From: Jacaranda mimosifolia
Taxonomy: Eukaryota > Streptophyta > Magnoliopsida > Lamiales > Bignoniaceae
Reading direction: 5' to 3'
Assembly: GCA_018894105.1 (NCBI GenBank)
Contig: CM032128.1
Coordinates: 28,171,299 to 28,235,298 of the forward strand
DNA: 64,000 bases
Below, piece by piece: positions 57,833-64,000 of this stretch (positions are counted from its first letter, which is position 1; each line of letters starts with the position of its first letter). The notes beneath the pieces were generated by a model, which made no database searches, had not been told where the DNA came from, and saw only the letters and a program-made list of their open reading frames with translations. Position numbers and translations under genes: made by a program.

Positions 57833-58451
57833 AAGGCTGTAAATGAATATTCGAAAATCTTTTACCGTTCACATTCGAATCCATTTATAGGGCAAATTAT
57901 TTGTATCTGTTTAAAACAGATATTATCCATATTTGATTAGTAGATATTCAAATGTAAATGGATACGAATATGGTAATTGCATATCTAAACCATTTATAAT
58001 ACTTGCTCTAAATATTTAAAAAATTATTATATATAATACATTCTAATTTTTCATGTATTTTAATATATAAATAATATTTAAAAAATTATCATAGATAATA
58101 TATTATTATACATAATAAATAAATTTTATTTTTTCAATATGAAATCTCATATTGTGCTATTTTTTCAATAAATTATTTTATTTATTTGGTTACTTTTTTT
58201 AATGAAATTTATTAGAGAAAATATGCATTTTACATGTTAACAGATTCGAATATTCAAATATTTATAAATGAATATTCGTATATTTATAAATGAATGCATT
58301 CTAATAATTATAATCAGATATTGATATATACGAAATTTGGTTAATATCTGGTGAATACGAATGAGGATGTTATTATAAAATATCTGTCGGATACGGATAC
58401 GGATATTATAAAACTTAAATAGATACTGTATTTGATCCGTTTACATCCCTA
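57833..58451. mobile_element. MITE-like element, 619 bp
   Basis: The left end AAGGCTGTAAATG and the complement of the right end TAGGGATGTAAACG are imperfect inverted repeats. The 9 bp ACCAAGCAT flank both sides exactly (57824-57832 and 58452-58460); the true duplication could be the inner 8 bp CCAAGCAT, which would fit hAT-type elements with TAGGG-like ends. The interior is rich in 'gaatattcg' and 'ggatacgga' words. Non-coding. Confidence 0.7.
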
Positions 58452-59172
58452 ACCAAGCATGATGGCATATTTCTCAATTTAACTCCCAAAACACCCAATC
58501 TAATACCCAAAATACTCCTTCCAAAACACACAAAACACCCTACAGTTTAAAAAGTATATCTACCCCATGTTCTTCTCACTTACCTCTCAGTTCACTCATT
58601 TCTTTTTCACTCTTTCACTTCACTTCATTCATTCATATATACATATAGGGTAAATGTCGCCAATAGTCCTTGATGTTTCGATTTAGTATCACTTTAGTCC
58701 TCAATTTTTAAAATTTCATCTTTTAGTCCCTAACCTTAATATATCGTTTCACTTTATCCCCAAAATCATTTTCCGGCAGTTTTTGGCCGGCAAATTGACC
58801 AAGTTTGACATTTTTAAGGGCAAAATTATCAATTCATAGTTTTATGTTCCACTTTAGTCCCTATATAAGGTTTTATGTTCCAATTTAGTCCCTATGTTAC
58901 TTTTTTTCTTTTTTTTTTCTTTTTATAAATTCATGTCCATGTATGTATATATATATATATATATATTTGCATAATATATGTGTATATATAATTGATACTA
59001 ATATTAGTCACATGCTCATATATTATTATTATTATTATTAATATTTAATAATATATTGTTGATATATTAATATCATTTGTTATACAATTGTAATTAAAAT
59101 TGTATGATTAGTGATTTATTACTAATAATAAAGATTATATTATAATAATTTTAGTTATATTCATAAATGTAG

Positions 59173-59224
<52 letters not shown>
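59173..59224. repeat. (TAA)n microsatellite
   Basis: About 17 trinucleotide repeats of 'ata/taa' inside the Mutator-like element. Confidence 0.95.
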
Positions 59225-59226
<2 letters not shown>

Positions 59227-59394
59227 ATGATACTAATAAATATTAAATTATTTTTTTATTATTAATATATAAATTAATCATAAGAATAATAAGATTAATA
59301 TTATCAATGATAATAATAATATTATTATGATAATATAATTATCTACAATTATTAGGATTATTATTAATAATATTGTTAATAATATATTAATAAT

Positions 59395-60240
59395 TGATAA
59401 GGGTAGATTTAGTTCAAGTGTGTAATAGGCTGAAGTCCAATTAAATCGACCAGATGGTAGGTCAAAAGATATGTTTGGGATATACTTGGTGTCGAGTCCT
59501 GCAATCAACAACAAACATCAAGCTAGCCGAGGTGCTCTCGGTTAACACACTCTGGTGCTCAAGTCAGTAATTCAACCAGGTAATAGAGTAGTGGAGTAAA
59601 AGCTTAAGGCAATAAATGTGCATACCTTGTTGAGGGCTGGAATGGGGTATTTCTAGCCTTTTCATGGTGATTGATATGTTTTAATTTGATGCCCCTGTTG
59701 TGTAAGAAGGGCCATTGTCCTTGCTTGAGAACTTTTCAATTTTATCCAGCTTGTGTACTGTTTCAGGAGGCAGCTACCTAGAAGAAGGTGGTACACTAGA
59801 GGCGCTCCCTAACCTGACACGGCTGCAAAATGTGGTACAACAGGTGGCACGCGCTATTAATGCGGCAGCACGGCGCCTGGCAAGGTATTCAATGTGGCCA
59901 AAGGGCTTTCGTCACTCCTCAACCTCGTTGGTCAAGACGAGCACTCCAACAGGAATATCAACTATGATCTTGGTCACCAGGCTCATTCTGGTCGAAGCTA
60001 CATCATTCTAGTTGAAGGATTGAGGCCACCTAACGAAGGTTATCGACTATAACTTGGTGGATCAAGAACACTAATATCCACCACGACAGATAGGGATCCA
60101 AAGGTCGAGTGGCAGTCGAATGTCTACTTGGTCCAAAACGAGTTGGGTTTAAGGGCAGTCGAACTGCTTAGGGAGCGTTAGACAAGCTCGTATCCTAGTT
60201 GAGTGTTATTGGGCTGGTCCTATTAGGCTATCTCATATCA
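59395..60240 (+). repeat. Solo LTR of a second Tat-like gypsy family
   Basis: It starts TGATAAGGG and ends CTCATATCA, the same type of termini as the LTRs at 272 and 10312. The exact 5-bp duplication ATAAT lies at 59390-59394 and 60241-60245. Shared words with those LTRs include 'gctagccgag', 'gctcaagtcagta' and 'gcataccttgt', so the families are related but distinct. The sequence 'gctattaatgcggcagcacgg' and the ORF at 59715-60011 correspond to the inner arms of 38604-40592. No internal region remains. Confidence 0.9.
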
Positions 60241-60700
60241 ATAATAATATTACTAATATTATTAATTACAATAGTATCACAAATGATATTAATATATCAA
60301 TAATATATTATTAAATATTAATAATAATATATGAGCATGTGACTAATATTAGTATCAATTATATATACATATATATTATACACAAATATATATACAAGCA
60401 TGGACATAAATTTATAAAAAGAAAAAAAAAGAAAAAAAGTAATATATGGACTAAATTGGAACATAAAACCTTATATAGGGACTAAAGTGGAACATAAAAT
60501 TATGAATTGACAATTTTGCCCTTAAAAATGTCAAACTTGGTCAATTTTCATGCCAAAAACTGCAGGAAAATGATTTTGGGGACTAAAGTAAAACGATATA
60601 TTAACATTAAGGACTAAAAGATGAAATTTTAAAGATTGAGGACTAAAGTGATACTAAATTGAACATCAGGGACTATTTGCGACATTTACCCATACATATA

Positions 60701-61956
60701 TAAACATATTGAAATTTATTAATTAAAAAATTCTAAAATTGCATTTTTGTTTATCAAAACTATAAAATTTATAGTTTTATTTGTAAATTATATAAATTTA
60801 TATTTCTATTTAAGTAATTAAATTTTGAAAAATTATAAAAATTAAAACTAATCAAAGTTTTATATTTTCGTTTAATTTTGTTGAAAAATAAAAAAAATAT
60901 AAGTTTCTATTTAAAAAGTAATGTCAAATAATTTTGAAATATGTATTACCGTAGTACTTAAGTAATGTCGAATACATCATTAAAAAATTATCGTTAATTA
61001 TTCTTTTGATATGTGATTTTATTTTATTTTTGATAAATTCATAATTCTTTCGATAAAGTATATAAATTAATCAATTTTTCTGATAAGTTATAAAATTATT
61101 CATATTTTATTTTATAATCTAATAAACCTAATAAATTATGAATAGTTTAATTATATTAATTGACACAAAATATCAAATAAATATTTTTAGAAGTCTTAAA
61201 TATTAATAAAATATTTTAATTAATAAGAAATCTTATGATAAATATAATTTAAAATTTTTAGTGTACAATAGAAAATTCATTTAATAATCATGTTATTTTC
61301 CCGTAAAATAATTCAGGAACTTAAAGATAAAATAATTTGATACTTTATATAAATTAATAATTTTTTAGAATATTCATAAAAATTATTCATTTTACTAATG
61401 CATTAAATTAATATACAAAATTAATTAATATAAAAATTCATTTAAATTAAATTATTTACACATCATTTCTCTACAACCATATATCAGTCTTTACACAATC
61501 ATTCATCAATATATATATATATATATATATTGTATAAAAAAACAATTTCATCCTACAAATCTAAAAAAAAACGATAACCGATTTGATATCTATATTAAAA
61601 TATATTGCATACAAAATCTGATCACAAACAAATTATTTCTCTTACAAACCATTTTCCGCAATTTCTCAAAAACAAAAACAAACACTTAATTAGCATATTT
61701 CCCATTATTCTTAACTCTCAAAACACCTTCCCAAAATATTTTTCAAGAACCCAAAACAAAACCAAACAATGCCTAAACATTTGGCATGCAAAGCAGGTGG
61801 TCAATTTATCTACAGCATTGAGCTAAACTTACTTTATTGAGGCGTGAGGTGCAAATTTCATTATACCCCCTGTGATATGGGAAAACAAAACTCCCTACAA
61901 AGAAGAAAAAGTCAATTCAACCCCTATGATTTTAAAAATGTTGCACACTAGTCTAG
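60701..61956. other. AT-rich DNA, no gene
   Basis: Simple A/T-rich sequence with a (TA)n run at 61510-61531. The plus-strand frame at 61605-61826 has no recognisable motif. Confidence 0.5.
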
Positions 61957-63245
61957 GGGTGGCAATTTTGGTAGGTTGGGTGGGTTCGGGTTAGGTTAAA
62001 ATAGAGGTATAACAATAATTTCATCAACCCTAACCCAACCCAACCTAATGACAACCTAAAAATGCTCAACTCTAACCCAACCTAAATCATATCAGATCAA
62101 CTTCAGGTCGACTTGTATTAGATCAACTTCGGGTCGACTTGATCTTTATTAGGTCAACTTGCAAACTCAAATCCACGCAATCCAACCTGTCAATCTGATT
62201 TAAAATAATGATTTAAAGCATTTGTTTTAACTTTTAGAAAAATTTTGGCATTTTCATTTTTTAATTTTATCTATTTTTAATTATTAATAAATTAAAATAG
62301 GGTTAAGGAATTCTCATCATAAATTCACGTAGCTTTCAAAAAAAAATTTTACCGATACCACATAATATATTGATTTCAGAACTTTTTGTTTCTTTTATTT
62401 TGTAGTATCTATCAGTATTATAAAAATATTGAAATCAGAAAGTAACTTATTTTTAAAAATAACATACTTTTTTCAAGTTTTATTTACCCATTTTCTTTAA
62501 TTTTTGTATCTTTTGTATAAATCAAATTGTCTCTTTTAACTTCTTAAAATGACATTATTTCTTTACTTTATGTTGATTCAATTAAGTAGTACACAAATCA
62601 ATAAAAATATATCACCAAGCAAATAAGTAAACAAGTATTTTAATTAGACACATAATTTATCATAAACCCTTGCTTGAATCTTTTGAATTTTTTATAACCT
62701 CTCTATAGAAAGAGTTCTTGTGATCTATTTATATATAAAAAATCTTGCATTGCATAAGGCCTATGAAAAATTTGTGGGACAATGCAGTAGTCAAAACAGT
62801 ATTTTGTCAACTCTTTACAGAATAACTTTCATGTCCGTTTGGATGACAAAAAATAACTATTAAAAATAGTATAAAATTATAATCATCCATCCTTTATATT
62901 TGCAAAAATAAATAAGACTAAAAAATACCAAAATAGTAATTTTGATATTGCTAAAGTTCAAAATTTCAAGTTTTATTTTGTTATTTTATATTTTTACTCC
63001 TAAAAAATTTAAATTTTATTCGTTTAATTTGAGTTGGGTCAGACGGGTTCGGGTTTTCATGTGACTCAAACTTAAATTTTGAGTTGTTCATGTAACCTAA
63101 AATTCAACCCAACTCAACTCATTTTCTTCGGATTCTTATTCGTGTCGACCTTATTGGACCAAACCCAACATAGGTCGACCCAAACCCAATTTTTTCGTAT
63201 TGAACTCGTGTCGAATTATCATGTCCTATTGGAAATTGACACAAA
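61957..63245. repeat. GGGTT-rich palindromic repeat (hAT-MITE-like)
   Basis: The left part begins TAGGGGTGGCAATTTTGG and continues with 'gggttcgggttaggtt'. The right part carries complements ('caacccaactcaactc', 'ggtcgacccaaacccaa') and ends near 'ggaaattgacac', a degraded mirror of the start. Words such as 'TAGGGGTGGCAA' are common at ends of plant hAT-type MITEs. I cannot identify a clean target duplication. Confidence 0.4.
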
Positions 63246-64000
63246 CACACTGCCTCCCTTTTTCTATTTAGTCAGATTTTTTGAGTGTAAGGAAGAGAAA
63301 TACCCTTGCATAAGTAATGTCGATCTTACCTATTTTGCCTTAGTAAAAAAAAAAAAATCAGAGAAAAGAGATTAGTGGTTCATATTCAACCTTATTTACA
63401 AAAAATATGAAAAGATATATTTATATATAAATATAGATATAAATAAATAAATATATTCAATATTCTTTATATACAAACATATATTTGTATATATATACAT
63501 ACATATTTATATATTTATACAAACATACATATTTTTAAATTTTAGTTAACAAAAATAACCCCATTTTAAAAAATAATGACAAGATAGTTTTTCTTTTCTC
63601 CTTTTTCTTTCTAACTTTTTTTTTCTCTCTAATTATTTATTTTTTTCTTCAATTTATTTACCTTCTCTTAACTTTTTTTCTCTTGATTTATTCTAGAAAT
63701 TCAATATATTAATAAAATTATTTAAAAATTATAGTATTCTATAAAAATAAATAAATTTTATATTATAAAATATTTTAGCACATGCATTAAGTGTGGTTAC
63801 TAGCATATATATAAGCCCAACGCCCTCTTATAGCATCCTGCCTGTTATTTACAACCCATTTAACATTAAAAAGACAAAATTATTATCAAACAAAATTAAA
63901 ATTTAAATCATTTCTTATTTTTATTTTTCTACTATTTTATCTTTCTTTTTTTAATTTCTTTTATTTTTTATTATATTTTTCCTCCCACAACCATAACCAT
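63246..64000. other. AT-rich DNA, no gene
   Basis: Contains 'tata' microsatellite stretches (63420-63540) and C/T-rich runs (63590-63690). A hairpin-like 'gcacatgcattaagtgtgg' followed by ctag near 63778-63805 resembles a Helitron 3' end but is imperfect. Confidence 0.4.

Larger units (their letters stand above)
58648..60691. mobile_element. Mutator-like element, second family copy
   Basis: The ends GGGTAAATGTCGCC and (complement) GGGTAAATGTCGCA are flanked by the exact 9-bp duplication ATACATATA (58639-58647 and 60692-60700). The arms of about 440 bp are close relatives of the outer arms of 38604-40592 (e.g. 'ttagtccctaa', 'gttccactttagtccctat'). The centre holds a solo LTR (59395-60240) and AT-rich sequence. 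No transposase. Confidence 0.93.

Noticed and set aside
57650..57940. Plus-strand 96-residue open frame
   Set aside because: It runs from AT-rich spacer across a target duplication into a MITE, so it cannot be an ancestral gene.
1..64000. CRISPR array, bacterial operons, organelle DNA
   Set aside because: All short regular repeats found are plant tandem repeats without spacer pattern. There are no ribosome-binding sites or organelle genes, and the retroelements and introns are nuclear plant features.

Overview
This window is plant nuclear DNA made almost entirely of transposable elements. The evidence is Ty1/copia and Ty3/gypsy LTR retrotransposons primed by initiator-Met-like or Asp-like tRNAs, an L1-type LINE, CACTA, Mutator-like and hAT DNA elements, and a plant heat-stress-factor exon. 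The high A+T content and the HSFA4/A5-like exon suit a eudicot, but that is inference. I found no intact cellular gene, rRNA, functional tRNA or CRISPR array. Every coding sequence I recognise is a transposon gene or a captured fragment, and all but one short fragment carry visible stops or frameshifts.

Layout. (1) 272-11125: a full-length Ty3/gypsy Tat-lineage element on the minus strand, with LTRs of 805 and 814 bp, target duplication AAGGG, decayed gag-pol, a seven-unit 65-bp tandem array and a plus-strand antisense gene with its own TATA box and introns. (2) About 11640-14815: a 5'-truncated LINE, minus strand. (3) About 14913-20474: the 5' two thirds of a copia element, split by a 1743-bp gag-only LTR retrotransposon (16475-18217, target duplication TTTTG). 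(4) 20475-26748: AT-rich repeat remnants. (5) 26749-33180: a complete but old copia element (target duplication ATATA). (6) 33181-34990: short LINE and hAT fragments. (7) 34991-37938: a non-autonomous CACTA element (target duplication TTA) carrying an HSF exon. (8) 38604-40592: a Mutator-like foldback element (9-bp duplication ATCTTAAAT) whose arms contain gypsy LTR sequence. (9) 40593-41983: diverged Helitron-like repeats and an unusual T-run/G-run. (10) 41984-55953: a small Mutator-like element expanded to 14 kb by nested insertions: a 428-bp repeat, a roughly 3-kb solo LTR (43337-55545), and inside that LTR a chromovirus with 2.8-2.9-kb LTRs (45198-54371). (11) 55954-58647: a Helitron-like repeat, a tRNA-derived SINE and a 619-bp MITE. 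(12) 58648-60691: a second copy of the Mutator-like family from (8), with its own 9-bp duplication ATACATATA and an 846-bp solo gypsy LTR in its centre (duplication ATAAT). (13) 60692-64000: AT-rich DNA with one GGGTT-rich repeat.

The nesting gives relative ages. The small Mutator-like element of (10) predates its solo LTR, which predates the chromovirus. The copia of (3) predates the gag-only element. The two Mutator-like copies together show a plausible route: an LTR landed inside a Mutator-like element, was reduced to a solo LTR, and part of it was then built into the inverted arms of a derivative that moved elsewhere. None of the autonomous elements looks able to encode a full set of proteins now.
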